Of a stretch of DNA of 64,000 bases, positions 52,226 through 64,000 are shown piece after piece. The number at the start of each line of letters is the position of its first letter. The first letter of the stretch is position 1. Below the pieces are notes generated by a model that ran no database searches, was not told where the DNA came from, and worked only from the letters and a program-made list of their open reading frames with translations. Made by a program: the position numbers and the translations under genes. The stretch comes from Cyprinodon diabolis (Eukaryota; Chordata; Actinopteri; Cyprinodontiformes; Cyprinodontidae). The stretch lies in the NCBI GenBank assembly GCA_030533445.1, contig JARPUW010000552.1, positions 62,001 through 126,000 on the forward strand, written 5' to 3'.

Positions 52226-53536
52226 CTTAACTCATGACCAGGGGAATTTTGAGTCTCTAATAGGGTATCCTGCCTTGACAAACTTCACATGCAAATGACT
52301 GCAAAGGGCCCACTCACACACTGGAAATTTTTAGAGTGTATAACTCAAGAACCGTGTGGGCTTTGGACCCAAAAAGGCCAACACACGATCATATGACAGT
52401 CTGGAACAAGTGGGTAAAATTTGCTAACTCTACCTATAGTAGAAAATAGAACTTTATTGATCACACAGCGGATAAATTACCTCTCTGCATTTAACCCATC
52501 CCCTTGGGGAGCTTTTGGCTGCCAGTGTTCGGCGCCTGGTAAGAAAGGTGGGGTTAATGGTCTTGCTCAGAGATACAGCTGTGGGTATCTCAGATAGCAC
52601 ATCTAAACACTAGTTCAATATTCCCCCATATGCAACAGTTTGGATAGCCCAACAAGGTGCAACACTGGAGTCCTTGTATTTTCCTTGAGGCAACCTCTAA
52701 ATATGCTGCTTTAACAGTAGACTCTCTTATTTTTGCCAGCAGTGTATCTTCGTACGGTCATAAGACCCTACCACCGATTTTAGGCCAAAATTATCAAGAT
52801 TGTCGTAAAGGGGTGAATTTCGGATATGATGTTTGAGGCCTCAGTCTGAGTGGAGCCTGTGAGTTTGATGTCCCAGGTCCTCATGGTACAGTCGCAGCAG
52901 CGTCTGAGATTGTCAAAATCTGCATTTTTGATGGCTAATATCTCGTAGATGCTTTGTCCAATCTGTACCAAACTTAATTTCTGATTCCCTCCTCTGAGAC
53001 TCTGCAAAGTAGAAAAAGCCCAGCTTTCTAGAGCTTTCCACCTGCTGTTTTTCCTTCAAAAGAATCCTAGCTGACTGAGACTGATGGCTTTTTCCTCAGT
53101 GACAGGGAGCTGCGCACTGTGTAGTTGACCTTAGACTTTTAGAAAGTGACAGCCAAAAAGGCTGGAAAATTTCATTCCCATTCAAGGTAATTGGAGGCAT
53201 TCCCCTTTTAGTCTTATATGATTACCTTGTAGATTTTATGCCTGTATTTTACAAGGTATATATGAATCATGATTGGAGTCTTTGCCACGGATCCCGTCAG
53301 CTCTGTGTCAATTAGAAGAATAAGCATCTCCAACAAACTAGGGTGGCTCACTCATATCAAAATAGGTGCCTTTGATCTGAAAAGATGATGCTTTTGGGCT
53401 CCGCCTCCTCTTATAAAGGACACAATAGCTCATGCCTGATCTTAACAAGTGCTGGAGGTTGGGGGGTTTCATTGGCCACCGCTTACCAGCATTCAGCTGC
53501 CATGAATGGGATGCTTGACTTAGACCGTTCCACATC

Positions 53537-53700
53537 ATACTTACCGGGCAGGGGGGATACCTTGATCATGAAGGAGGTTCACCCAGAGTGAGGCTTGGCC
53601 ATTGCACCCCGGCTGTGCTGACCTTTGTGAATTCCCCAAATGTGGGAATCTCGACAGCATAATTTGTGGTAGTGGGGGACTGCGTACGCGCTCTCCCCTG
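53537..53700 (+). ncRNA. RNU1: U1 snRNA, array copy B3, altered 5' end
   Basis: Shares the TTTGTGAATT and CGACAGCAT markers with A3. In addition it reads ATACTTACCGGG, changing the tenth base of the splice-site recognition sequence from T to G. Length 164 nt; other elements intact. Confidence 0.87.
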
Positions 53701-54199
53701 GTTTATGTCCAAATAAGTACAGACTATTGGAGGTGATTGAATTTCCTGTCAGACTGTCATAGCACTTGAGTGAACAATATAAAATATGTGCTATCCCTAA
53801 TACAAAATTGTCCAAAATGAAATATTTGACATATCGGAAGTGTGAATAATGGTTATGGCTCTTCTTCAACATCTGCCGGGTGATGGTGCTAGCCACTGAG
53901 TTTAAGTCAATCAATTCTGTCACTGATTATTCTCAATTCATTAACTGAGACCGGGGTTTGGGTTAATGAACTGAGACCAGTCAGTGGCAGAGAAATAACA
54001 TTTCAGTGCCTGACATCTACCTAAGAGCAGAGGTGCTGGGGAAATGCTTCTCTGTCCCCCCCCACCAGCAAAGACTTATTTTAGTGTGGGCAACAATTAA
54101 TTTTACCTGTCAGAAGCAGTGGCTCTTCAGGCAGCACCCTTTTGCAGTGTTCTCAAAGCCAAGAGGGGTCCAAAAATCAGGCCCTGTTCTTCTCAGCTT

Positions 54200-54307
54200 G
54201 TCGTTAGTTACCTAGCGACATATGCAAAATTGGATACGATACAGAGAAGATTAGCATGGCCCCTGCGCAAGGATGACACGCGTGATTGTGAAGCGTTTCC
54301 ATATTTT
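54200..54307 (+). ncRNA. RNU6: U6-like snRNA, array copy B3
   Basis: Consensus array U6 with an intact 5' stem. Unlike A3 it does not carry the CTAGCAAC change, showing that A3's downstream half came from a different unit. Confidence 0.75.
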
Positions 54308-55618
54308 CTTAACTCATGACCAGGGGAATTTTGAGTCTCTAATAGGGTATCCTGCCTTGACAAACTTCACATGCAAATGACTGCAAAGGGCCCACTCACA
54401 CACTGGAAATTTTTAGAGTGTATAACTCAAGAACCGTGTGGGCTTTGGACCCGAAAAGGCCAACACACGATCATATGACAGTCTGGAACAAGTGGGTAAA
54501 ATTTGCTAACTCTACCTATAGTAGAAAATAGAACTTTATTGATCACACAGTGGATAAATTACCTCTCTGCATTTAACCCATCCCCTTGGGGAGCAGTTGG
54601 CTGCCAGTGTTCGGCGCCTGGTGAGAAAGGTGGGGTTAATGGTCTTGCTCAGACAGCCACCTGTGGGTATCTCAGATAGCACATCTAAACACTAGTTCAA
54701 TATTCCCCCATATGCAACAGTTTGGATAGCCCAACAAGGTGCAACACTGGAGTCCTTGTATTTTCCATGAGGCAACCTCTAAATATGCTGCTTTAACAGT
54801 AGACTCTCTTATTTTTGCCAGCAGGGTATCTTCGTACGGTCATAGGACCCTACCACCGATTTTAGGCCAAAATTATCAAGATTGTCGTAAAGGGGTGAAT
54901 TTCGGATATGATGTTTGAGGCCTCAGTCTGAGTGGAGCCTGTGAGTTTGATGTCCCAGGTCCTCATGGTACAGTCGCAGCAGCGTCTGAGATTGTCAAAA
55001 TCTGCATTTTTGATGGCTAATATCTCGTAGATGCTTTGTCCAATCTGTACCAAACTTGATTTCTGACTCCCTCCTCTGAGACTCTGCAAAGTAGAAAAAG
55101 CCCAGCTTTCTAGAGCTTTCCACCTGCTGTTTTTCCTTCAAAAGAATCCTAGCTGACTGAGACTGATGGCTATTTCCTCAGTGACAGGGAGCTGCGCACT
55201 GTGTAGTTGACCTTAGACTTTTAGAAAGTGACAGCCAAAAAGGCTGGAAAATTTCATTCCCATTCAAGGTAATTGGAGGCATTACCCTTTTAGTCTTATC
55301 TGATTACCTTGTAGATTTTATGCCTGTATTTTACAAGGTATATAGGAATCATGATTGGACTCTTTGCCACGGATCCCGTCAGCTCTGTGTCAATTAGAAG
55401 AATAAGCATCTCCAACAAACTAGGGTGGCTCACTCATATCAAAATAGGTGCCTTTGATCTGAAAAGATGATGCTTTTGGGCTCCGCCTCCTCTTATAAAG
55501 GACACAACAGCTCATGCCTGATCTTAACAAGTGCTGGAGGTTGGGGGGTTTCATTGGCCACCGCTTACCAGCATTCAGCTGCCATTAATGGGATGCTTGA
55601 CTTAGACTGTTCCACATC

Positions 55619-55782
55619 ATACTTACCTGGCAGGGGGGATACCTTGATCATGAAGGAGGTTCACCCAGAGTGAGGCTTGGCCATTGCACCCCGGCTGTGC
55701 TGACCTTTGCGAATTCCCCAAATGTGGGAATCTCGACTGCATAATTTGTGGTAGTGGGGGACTGCGTACGCGCTCTCCCCTG
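55619..55782 (+). ncRNA. RNU1: U1 snRNA, array copy B4
   Basis: 164 nt, consensus. The promoter has CCATTAATGGG in place of CCATGAATGGG between the PSE and the start. Confidence 0.91.
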
Positions 55783-56281
55783 GTTTATGTCCAAATAAGT
55801 ACAGACTATTGGAGGTGATTGAATTTCCTGTCAGACTGTCATAGCACTTGAGTGAACAATATAAAATATGTGCTATCCCTAATACAAAATTGTCCAAAAT
55901 GAAATATTTGACATATTGGAAGTGTGAATAATGGTTATGGCTCTTCTTCAACATCTGCCGAGTGATGGTGCTAGCCACTGAGTTTAAGTCAATCAATTCT
56001 GTCACTGATTATTCTCAATTCATTAACTGACACCGGGGTTTGGGTTAATGAACTGAGACCAGTCAGTGGCAGAGAAATAACATTTCAGTGCCTCACATCT
56101 ACCTAAGAGCAGAGGTGCTGGGGAAATGCTTCTCTGTCCCCCCCCACCAGCAAAGACTTATTTTAGTGTGGGCAACAATTAATTTTACCTGTCAGAAGCA
56201 GTGGCTGTTCAGGCAGCACCCTTTTGCAGTGTTCTCAAAGCCAAGAGGGGTCCAAAAATCAGGCCCTGTTCTTCTCAGCTT

Positions 56282-56389
56282 GTCGTTAGTTACCTAGCCA
56301 CATATGCAAAATTGGATACGATACAGAGAAGATTAGCATGGCCCCTGCGCAAGGATGACACGTGTGATTGTGAAGCGTTTCCATATTTT
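56282..56389 (+). ncRNA. RNU6: U6-like snRNA, array copy B4
   Basis: CTAGCCAC breaks one 5'-stem pair. CACGTGTGATTGTG in the internal loop. Confidence 0.68.
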
Positions 56390-57700
56390 CTTAACTCATG
56401 ACCAGGGGAATTTTGAGTCTCTAATAGGGTATCCTGCCTTGACAAACTTCACATGCAAATGACTGCAAAGGGCCCACTCACACACTGGAAATTTTTAGAG
56501 TGTATAACTCAAGAACCGTGTGGGCTTTGGACCCGAAAAGGCCAACACACGATCATATGACAGTATGGAACAAGTGGGTAAAATTTGCTAACTCTACCTA
56601 TAGTAGAAAATAGAACTTTATTGATCACACAGTGGATAAATTACCTCTCTGCATTTAACCCATCCCCTTGGGGAGCAGTTGGCTGCCAGTGTTCGGCGCC
56701 TGGTGAGAAAGGTGGGGTTAATGGTCTTGCTCAGAGATCCACCTGTGGGTATCTCAGATAGCACATCTAAACACTAGTTCAATATTCCCCCATATGCAAC
56801 AGTTTGGATAGCCCAACAAGGTGCAACCCTGGAGTCCTTGTATTTTCCATGAGGCAACCTCTAAATATGCTGCTTTAACAGTAGACTCTCTTATTTTTGC
56901 AAGCAGGGTATCTTTGTACGGTCATAGGACCCTACCACCGATTTTAGGCCAAAATTATCAAGATTGTCGTAAAGGGGTGAATTTCGGATATGATGTTTGA
57001 GGCCTCAGTCTGAGTGGAGCCTGTGAGTTTGATGTCCCAGGTCCTCATGGTACAGTCGCAGCAGCGTCTGAGATTGTCAAAATCTGCATTTTTGATGGCT
57101 AATATCTCGTAGATGCTTTGTCCAATCTGTACCAAACTTGATTTCTGACTCCCTCCTCTGAGACTCTGCAAAGTAGAATAAGCCCAGCTTTCTAGAGCTT
57201 TCCACCTGCTGTTTTTCCTTCAAAAGAATCCTAGCTGACTGAGACTGATGGCTATTTCCTCAGTGACAGGGAGCTGCGCACTGTGTAGTTGACCTTAGAC
57301 TTTTAGAAAGTGACAGCCAAAAAGGCTGGAAAATTTCATTCCCATTCAAGGTAATTGGAGGCATTCCCCTTTTAGTCTTATCTGATTACCTTGTAGATTT
57401 TATGCCTGTATTTTACAAGGTATATAGGAATCATGAACGGACTCTTTGCCACGGATCCCGTCAGCTCTGTGTCAATTAGAAGAATAAGTATCTCCAACAA
57501 ACTAGGGTGGCTCACTCATATCAAAATAGGTGCCTTTGATCTGAAAAGATGATGCTTTTGGGCTCCGCCTCCTCTTATAAAGGACACAATAGCTCATGCC
57601 TGATCTTAACAAGTGCTGGAGGTTGGGGGGTTTCATTGGCCACCGCTTACCAGCATTCAGCTGCCATGAATGGGATGCTTGACTTAGACCGTTCCACATC

Positions 57701-57864
57701 ATACTTACCTGGCAGGGGGGATACCTTGATCATGAAGGAGGTTCACCCAGAGTGAGGCTTGGCCATTGCACCCCGGCTGTGCTGACCTTTGCGAATTCCC
57801 CAAATGTGGGAATCTCGACTGCATAATTTGTGGTAGTGGGGGACTGCGTACGCGCTCTCCCCTG
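57701..57864 (+). ncRNA. RNU1: U1 snRNA, array copy B5
   Basis: 164 nt, consensus. The spacer after it has lost a few bases around TTTCCTGTCATAGC, giving a 2074-bp unit. Confidence 0.92.
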
Positions 57865-58355
57865 GTTTATGTCCAAAGAAGTACAGACTATTGGAGGTGA
57901 TTGAATTTCCTGTCATAGCACTTCAGTGAACAATATCATATATGTGCTATCCCTAATACAAAATTGTCCAAAATGAAATATTTGCCATATCGGAAGTGTG
58001 AATAATGGTTATGGCTCTTCTTCAACATCTGCCGGGTGATGGTGCTAGCCACTGAGTTTAAGTCAATCAATTCTGTCACTGATTATTCTCAATTCATTAA
58101 CTGAGACCGGGGTTTGGGTTAATGAACTGAGACCAGTCAGTGGCAGAGAAATAACATTTCAGTGCCTGACATCTACCTAAGAGCAGAGGTGCTGGGGAAA
58201 TGCTTCTCTGTCCCCCCCCACCAGCAAAGACTTATTTTAGTGTGGGCAACAATTAATTTTACCTGTCAGAAGCAGTGGCTGTTCAGGCAGCACCCTTTTG
58301 CAGTGTTCTCAAAGCCAAGAGGGGTCCAAAAATCAGGCCCTGTTCTTCTCAGCTT

Positions 58356-58463
58356 GTCGTTAGTTACCTAGCGACATATGCAAAATTGGATACGATACAG
58401 AGAAGATTAGCATGGCCCCTGCGCAAGGATGACACGCGTGATCGTGAAGCTTTTCCATATTTT
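58356..58463 (+). ncRNA. RNU6: U6-like snRNA, array copy B5
   Basis: 5' stem intact. GTGAAGCTTTTCC carries one change near the 3' end. Confidence 0.72.
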
Positions 58464-59774
58464 CTTAACTCATGACCAGGGGAATTTTGAGTCTCTAATA
58501 GGGTATCCTGCCTTGACAAACTTCACATGCAAATGACTGCAAAGGGCCCACTCACACACTGGAAATTTTTAGAGTGTATAACTCAAGAACCGTGTGGGCT
58601 TTGGACCCAAAAAGGCCAACACACGATCATATGACAGTATGGAACAAGTGGGTAGAATTTGCTAACTCTACCTATAGTAGAAAATAGAACTTTATTGATC
58701 ACACAGTGGATAAATTACCCCTCTGCATTTAACCCATCCCCTTGGGGAGCAGTTGGCTGCCAGTGTTCGGCGCCTGGTGAGAAAGGTGGGGTTAATGGTC
58801 TTGCTCAGAGATCCACCTGTGGGTATCTCAGATAGCACATCTAAACACTAGTTCAATATTCCCCCATATGCAACAGTTTGGATAGCCCAACAAGGTGCAA
58901 CACTGGAGTCCTTGTATTTTCCATGAGGCAACCTCTAAATATGCTGCTTTAACAGTAGACTCTCTTATTTTTGCCAGCAGGGTATCTTCATACGGTCATA
59001 GGACCCTACCACCGATTTTAGGCCAAAATTATCAAGATTGTCGTAAAGGGGTGAATTTCGGATATGATGTTTGAGGCCTCAGTCTGAGTGGAGCCTGTGA
59101 GTTTGATGTCCCAGGTCCTCATGGTACAGTCGCAGCAGCGTCTGAGATTGTCAAAATCTGCATTTTTGATGGCTAATATCTCGTAGATGCTTTGTCCAAT
59201 CTGTACCAAACTTGATTTCTGACTCCCTCCTCTGAGACTCTGCAAAGTAGAAAAAGCCCAGCTTTCTAGAGCTTTCCACCTGCTGTTTTTCCTTCAAAAG
59301 AATCCTAGCTGACTGAGACTGATGGCTATTTCCTCAGTGACAGGGAGCTGCGCACTGTGTAGTTGACCTTAGACTTTTAGAAAGTGACAGCCAAAAAGGC
59401 TGGAAAATTTCATTCCCATTCAAGGTAATTGGAGGCATTACCCTTTTAGTCTTATCTGATTACCTTGTAGATTTTATGCCTGTATTTTACAAGGTATATA
59501 GGAATCATGATTGGACTCTTTGCCACGGATCCCGTCAGCTCTGTGTCAATTAGAAGAATAAGCATCTCCAACAAGCTAGGGTGGCTCACTCATATCAAAA
59601 TAGGTGCCTTTGATCTGAAAAGATGATGCTTTTGGGCTCCGCCTCCTCTTATAAAGGACACAATAGCTCATGCCTGATCTTAACAAGTGCTGGGGGTTGG
59701 GGGGTTTCATTGGCTACCGCTTACCAGCATTCAGCTGTCATGAATGGGATACTTGACTTAGACCGTTCCACATC

Positions 59775-59915
59775 ATACTTACCTGGCAGGGGGGATACCT
59801 TGATCATGAAGGAGGTTCACCCAGAGTGAGCCTTGGCCATTGCGAATTCCCCAAATGTGGGAATCTTGACTGCATAATTTGTGGTAGTGGGGGACTGCGT
59901 ATGCTTTCTCCCCTG
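59775..59915 (+). pseudogene. U1 snRNA with stem-loop II deleted, copy B6
   Basis: 141 nt. A 23-nt deletion removes most of stem-loop II, including the end of the U1A site; CCATTGC joins GAATTCCCC. TTGC flanks the deleted stretch on both sides in the other copies, pointing to slippage between short direct repeats. It also has GTATGCTTTCTCCCC in stem-loop IV. The 5' end and Sm site are intact. Confidence 0.88.
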
Positions 59916-60413
59916 GTTTATGTCCAAAGAAGTACAGACTATTGGAGGTGATTGAATTTCCTGTCAGACTGTCATAGCACTTGAGTGAACAATATCAAAT
60001 ATGTGCTATCCCTAATACAAAATTGTCCAAAATGAAATATTTGCCGTATCGGAAGTGTGAATAATGGTTATGGCTCTTCTTCAACATCTGCCGGGTGATG
60101 GTGCTAGCCACTGAGTTTAAGTCAATCAATTCTGTCACTGATTATTCTCAATTCATTAACTGAGACTGGGGTTTGGGTTAATGAACTGAGACTAGTCAGT
60201 GGCAGACAAATAACATTTCAGTGCCTCACATCTACCTAAGAGCAGAGGTGCTGGGGACATGCTTCTCTGTCCCCCCCACCAGCAAAGACTTACTTTAGTA
60301 TGGGCAACAATTAATTTTACCTGTCAGAAGCAGTGGCTGTTCAGGCAGCACCCTTTTGCAGTGTTCTCAAAGCCAAGAGGGGTCCAAAAATCAGGCCCTG
60401 TTCTTCTCAGCTT

Positions 60414-60521
60414 GTCGTTAGTTACCTAGCAACATATGCAAAATTGGATACGATACAGAGAAGATTAGCATGGCCCCTGCGCAAGGATGACACGCGTGAT
60501 CGTGCAGCATTTCCATATTTT
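60414..60521 (+). ncRNA. RNU6: U6-like snRNA, array copy B6
   Basis: Same variants as A3 (CTAGCAAC and GCAGCATTTCC). Confidence 0.65.
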
Positions 60522-61832
60522 CTTAACTCATGACCAGGGGAATTTTGAGTCTCTAATACGGTATCCTGCCTTGACAAACTTCACATGCAAATGACTGCAA
60601 AGGGCCCACTCACACACTGGAAATTTTTAGAGTGTATAACTCAAGAACCGTGTGGGCTTTGGACCCGAAAAGGCCAACACACGATCATATGACAGTATGG
60701 AACAAGTGGGTAAAATTTGCTAACTCTACCTATAGTAGAAAATAGAACTTTATTGATCACACAGTGGATAAATTACCTCTCTGCATTTAACCCATCCCCT
60801 TGGGGAGCAGTTGGCTGCCAGTGTTCGGCGCCTGGTGAGAAAGGTGGGGTTAATGGTCTTGCTCAGACAGCCACCTGTGGGTATCTCAGATAGCACATCT
60901 AAACACTAGTTCAATATTCCCCCATATGCAACAGTTTGGATAGCCCAACAAGGTGCAACACTGGAGTCCTTGTATTTTCCATGAGGCAACCTCTAAATAT
61001 GCTGCTTTAACAGTAGACTCTCTTATTTTTGCCAGCAGGGTATCTTCGTACGGTCATAGGACCCTACCACCGATTTTAGGCCAAAATTATCAAGATTGTC
61101 GTAAAGGGGTGAATTTCGGATATGATGTTTGAGGCCTCAGTCTGAGTGGAGCCTGTGAGTTTGATGTCCCAGGTCCTCATGGTACAGTCGCAGCAGCGTC
61201 TGAGATTGTCAAAATCTGCATTTTTGATGGCTAATATCTCGTAGATGCTTTGTCCAATCTGTACCAAACTTGATTTCTGACTCCCTCCTCTGAGACTCTG
61301 CAAAGTAGAAAAAGCCCAGCTTTCTAGAGCTTTCCACTTGCTGTTTTTCCTTCAAAAGAATCCTAGCTGACTGAGACTGATGGCTATTTCCTCAGTGACA
61401 GGGAGCTGCGCACTGTGTAGTTGACCTTAGACTTTTAGAAAGTGACAGCCAAAAAGGCTGGAAAATTTCATTCCCATTCAAGGTAATTGGAGGCATTACC
61501 CTTTTAGTCTTATCTGATTACCTTGTAGATTTTATGCCTGTATTTTACAAGGTATATAGGAATCATGATTGGACTCTTTGCCACGGATCCCGTCAGCTCT
61601 GGGTCAATTAGAAGAATAAGCATCTCCAACAAACTAGGGTGGCTCACTCATATCAAAATAGGTGCCTTTGATCTGAAAAGATGATGCTTTTGGGCTCCGC
61701 CTCCTCTTATAAAGGACACAATAGCTCATGCCTGATCTTAACAAGTGCTGGAGGTTGGGGGGTTTCATTGGCCACCGCTTACCAGCATTCAGCTGCCATG
61801 AATGGGATGCTTGACTTAGACTGTTCCACATC

Positions 61833-61997
61833 ATACTTACCTGGCAGGGGGGGATACCTTGATCATGAAGGAGGTTCACCCAGAGTGAGGCTTGGCCATT
61901 GCACCCCGGCTGTGCTGACCTTTGCGAATTCCCCAAATGTGGGAATCTCGACTGCATAATTTGTGGTAGTGGGGAACTGCGTACGCGCTCTCCCCTG
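61833..61997 (+). ncRNA. RNU1: U1 snRNA, array copy B7
   Basis: 165 nt with one extra G in the G-run of stem-loop I, where A4 has an A; otherwise the counterpart of A4. Confidence 0.88.
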
Positions 61998-62496
61998 GTT
62001 TATGTCCAAATAAGTACAGACTATTGGAGGTGATTGAATTTCCTGTCAGACTGTCATAGCACTTGAGTGAACAATATAAAATATGTGCTATCCCTAATAC
62101 AAAATTGTCCAAAATGAAATATTTGACATATCGGAAGTGTGAATAATGGTTATGGCTCTTCTTCAACATCTGCCGGGTGATGGTGCTAGCCACTGAGTTT
62201 AAGTCAATCAATTCTGTCACTGATTATTCTCAATTCATTAACTGAGACCGGGGTTTGGGTTAATGAACTGAGACCAGTCAGTGGCAGAGAAATAACATTT
62301 CAGTGCCTGACATCTACCTAAGAGCAGAGGTGCTGGGGAAATGCTTCTCTGTCCCCCCCCACCAGCAAAGACTTATTTTAGTGTGGGCAACAATTAATTT
62401 TACCTGTCAGAAGCAGTGGCTGTTCAGGCAGCACCCTTTTGCAGTGTTCTCAAAGCCAAGAGGGGTCCAAAAATCAGGCCCTGTTCTTCTCAGCTT

Positions 62497-62604
62497 GTCG
62501 TTAGTTACCTAGCGACATATGCAAAATTGGATACGATACAGAGAAGATTAGCATGGCCCCTGCGCAAGGATGACACGTGTGATCGTGAAGCGTTTCCATA
62601 TTTT
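62497..62604 (+). ncRNA. RNU6: U6-like snRNA, array copy B7
   Basis: Same as A4 (CACGTGTGATCGTG). Confidence 0.75.
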
Positions 62605-63915
62605 CTTAACTCATGACCAGGGGAATTTTGAGTCTCTAATAGGGTATCCTGCCTTGACAAACTTCACATGCAAATGACTGCAAGGGGCCCACTCACACAC
62701 TGGAAATTTTTAGAGTGTATAACTCAAGAACCGTGTGGGCTTTGGACCCGAAAAGGCCAACACACGATCACATGACAGTCTGGAACAAGTGGGTAAAATT
62801 TGCTAACTCTACCTATAGTAAAAAATAGAACTTTATTGATCACACAGTGGATAAATTACCTCTCTGCATTTAACCCATCCCCTTGGGGAGCAGTTGGCTG
62901 CCAGTGTTCGGCGCCTGGTGAGAAAGGTGTGGTTAATGGTCTTGCTCAGACAGCCACCTGTGGGTATCTCAGATAGCACATCTAAACACTAGTTCAATAT
63001 TCCCCCATATGCAACAGTTTGGATAGCCCAACAAGGTGCAACACTGGAGTCCTTGTATTTTCCATGAGGCAACCTCTAAATATGCTGCTTTAACAGTAGA
63101 CTCTCTTATTTTTGCCAGCAGTGTATCTTCGTACGGTCATAGGACCCTACCACCGATTTTAGGCCAAAATTATCAAGATTGTCGTAAAGGGGTGAATTTC
63201 GGATATGATGTTTGAGGCCTCAGTCTGAGTGGAGCCTGTGAGTTTGATGTCCCAGGTCCTCATGGTACAGTCGCAGCAGCGTCTGAGATTGTCAAAATCT
63301 GCATTTTTGATGGCTAATATCTCGTAGATGCTTTGTCCAATCTGTACCAAACTTGATTTCTGACTCCCTCCTCTGAGACTCTGCAAAGTAGAAAAAGCCC
63401 AGCTTTCTAGAGCTTTCCACCTGCTGTTTTTCCTTCAAAAGAATCCTAGCTGACTGAGACTGATGGCTATTTCCTCAGTGACAGGGAGCTGCGCACTGTG
63501 TAGTTGACCTTAGACTTTTAGAAAGTGACAGCCAAAAAGGCTGGAAAATTTCATTCCCATTCAAGGTAATTGGAGGCATTACCCTTTTAGTCTTATCTGA
63601 TTACCTTGTAGATTTTATGCCTGTATTTTACAAGGTATATAGGAATCATGATTGGACTCTTTGCCACGGATCCCGTCAGTTCTGTGTCAATTAGAAGAAT
63701 AAGCATCTCCAACAAACTAGGGTGGCTCACTCATATCAAAATAGGTGCCTTTGATCTGAAAAGATGATGCTTTTGGGCTCCGCCTCCTCTTATAAAGGAC
63801 ACAATAGCTCATGCCTGATCTTAACAAGTGCTGGAGGTTGGGGGGTTTCATTGGCCACCGCTTACCAGCATTCAGCTGCCATGAATGGGATGCTTGACTT
63901 AGACTGTTCCACATC

Positions 63916-64000
63916 ATACTTACCTGGCAGGGGGGATACCTTGATCATGAAGGAGGTTCACCCAGAGTGAGGCTTGGCCATTGCACCCCGGCTGTGCTGA
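63916..64000 (+). ncRNA. RNU1: U1 snRNA, array copy B8, cut by window end
   Basis: First 85 nt only: 5' end, stem-loop I and part of stem-loop II, all consensus. The flanking markers match A5. Confidence 0.9.

Larger units (their letters stand above)
33790..64000. repeat. Large tandem duplication, copy B (right end outside window)
   Basis: Second copy of the block, same orientation. It differs from copy A by an intact Tc1 insertion (40419-41666), loss of 236 bp of env at about 44227, a shorter GT repeat, a nonsense change at about 46672, and three extra U1/U6 units in the main array. It continues past the window end, so its full length and whether a third copy follows cannot be seen. Confidence 0.9.
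49224..64000 (+). repeat. Main U1/U6 tandem array, copy B (continues past window)
   Basis: Eight U1 (last truncated) and seven U6 visible, with U1 spacing 2084, 2082, 2082, 2082, 2074, 2058 and 2083 bp. Units B1-B3 correspond to A1-A3, and B7-B8 to A4-A5 by private variants; B4-B6 have no counterpart in copy A. Spacers hold no gene. Confidence 0.95.

Overview
The window is eukaryotic repeat DNA, most likely from a teleost fish and probably a percomorph. It holds no ordinary host protein gene. The fish assignment is inferred from the repeat content: a Ty3/gypsy LTR element with a PNMA-type gag, Tc1 transposons with fish-type termini, a CR1/L2-like LINE, and a retroviral env resembling the percomORF class. 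What holds the window together is a tandem array of ~2.08 kb units. Each unit carries one U1 snRNA gene and, about 0.67 kb downstream on the same strand, one U6-like snRNA gene.

The whole block occurs twice in head-to-tail orientation. Copy A is about 1-33789 and copy B runs from 33790 to the window end (position 1 matches 33790). Order in each copy: (i) the end of a Ty3/gypsy element (integrase, polypurine tract, 3' LTR); (ii) a degenerate U1/U6 unit whose U1 is split by a 194-bp LTR-like insertion; (iii) a minus-strand endogenous retrovirus (ERV) that lacks gag and its 5' LTR and whose env is split by a LINE; (iv) the main U1/U6 array, with 7 U1 and 6 U6 in copy A, and 8 U1 (the last cut by the window end) and 7 U6 visible in copy B; (v) only at the A/B junction, a complete gypsy insertion at 28653-36416 (7.76 kb), inserted into array DNA with a 4-bp target duplication GAGC.

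The copies are nearly identical; I noticed only about ten single-base differences over the first ~14 kb. They do differ structurally. Copy B has an intact Tc1 transposon (40419-41666), a 236-bp deletion in env near 44227, a premature stop in the ERV RNase H/integrase region, and three more array units. Either this is a very young tandem duplication, or two haplotypes have been placed in tandem by the assembly.

U1 copies in the array keep the 5' splice-site recognition end, the U1-70K loop, the U1A loop, the Sm site and stem-loop IV, and most look capable of function. The U6 copies keep the ACAGAGA box and the AGC region. Their 5' stem, however, is rewritten by paired changes, and they have small indels against canonical vertebrate U6, so they are either a variant U6 or well-structured pseudogenes. 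The mobile elements are nested: LINE and Tc1 inside the ERV, a Tc1 fragment inside gypsy pol, and all of these inside the snRNA array. The many short ORFs repeated through the array (66-114 aa) are not genes.
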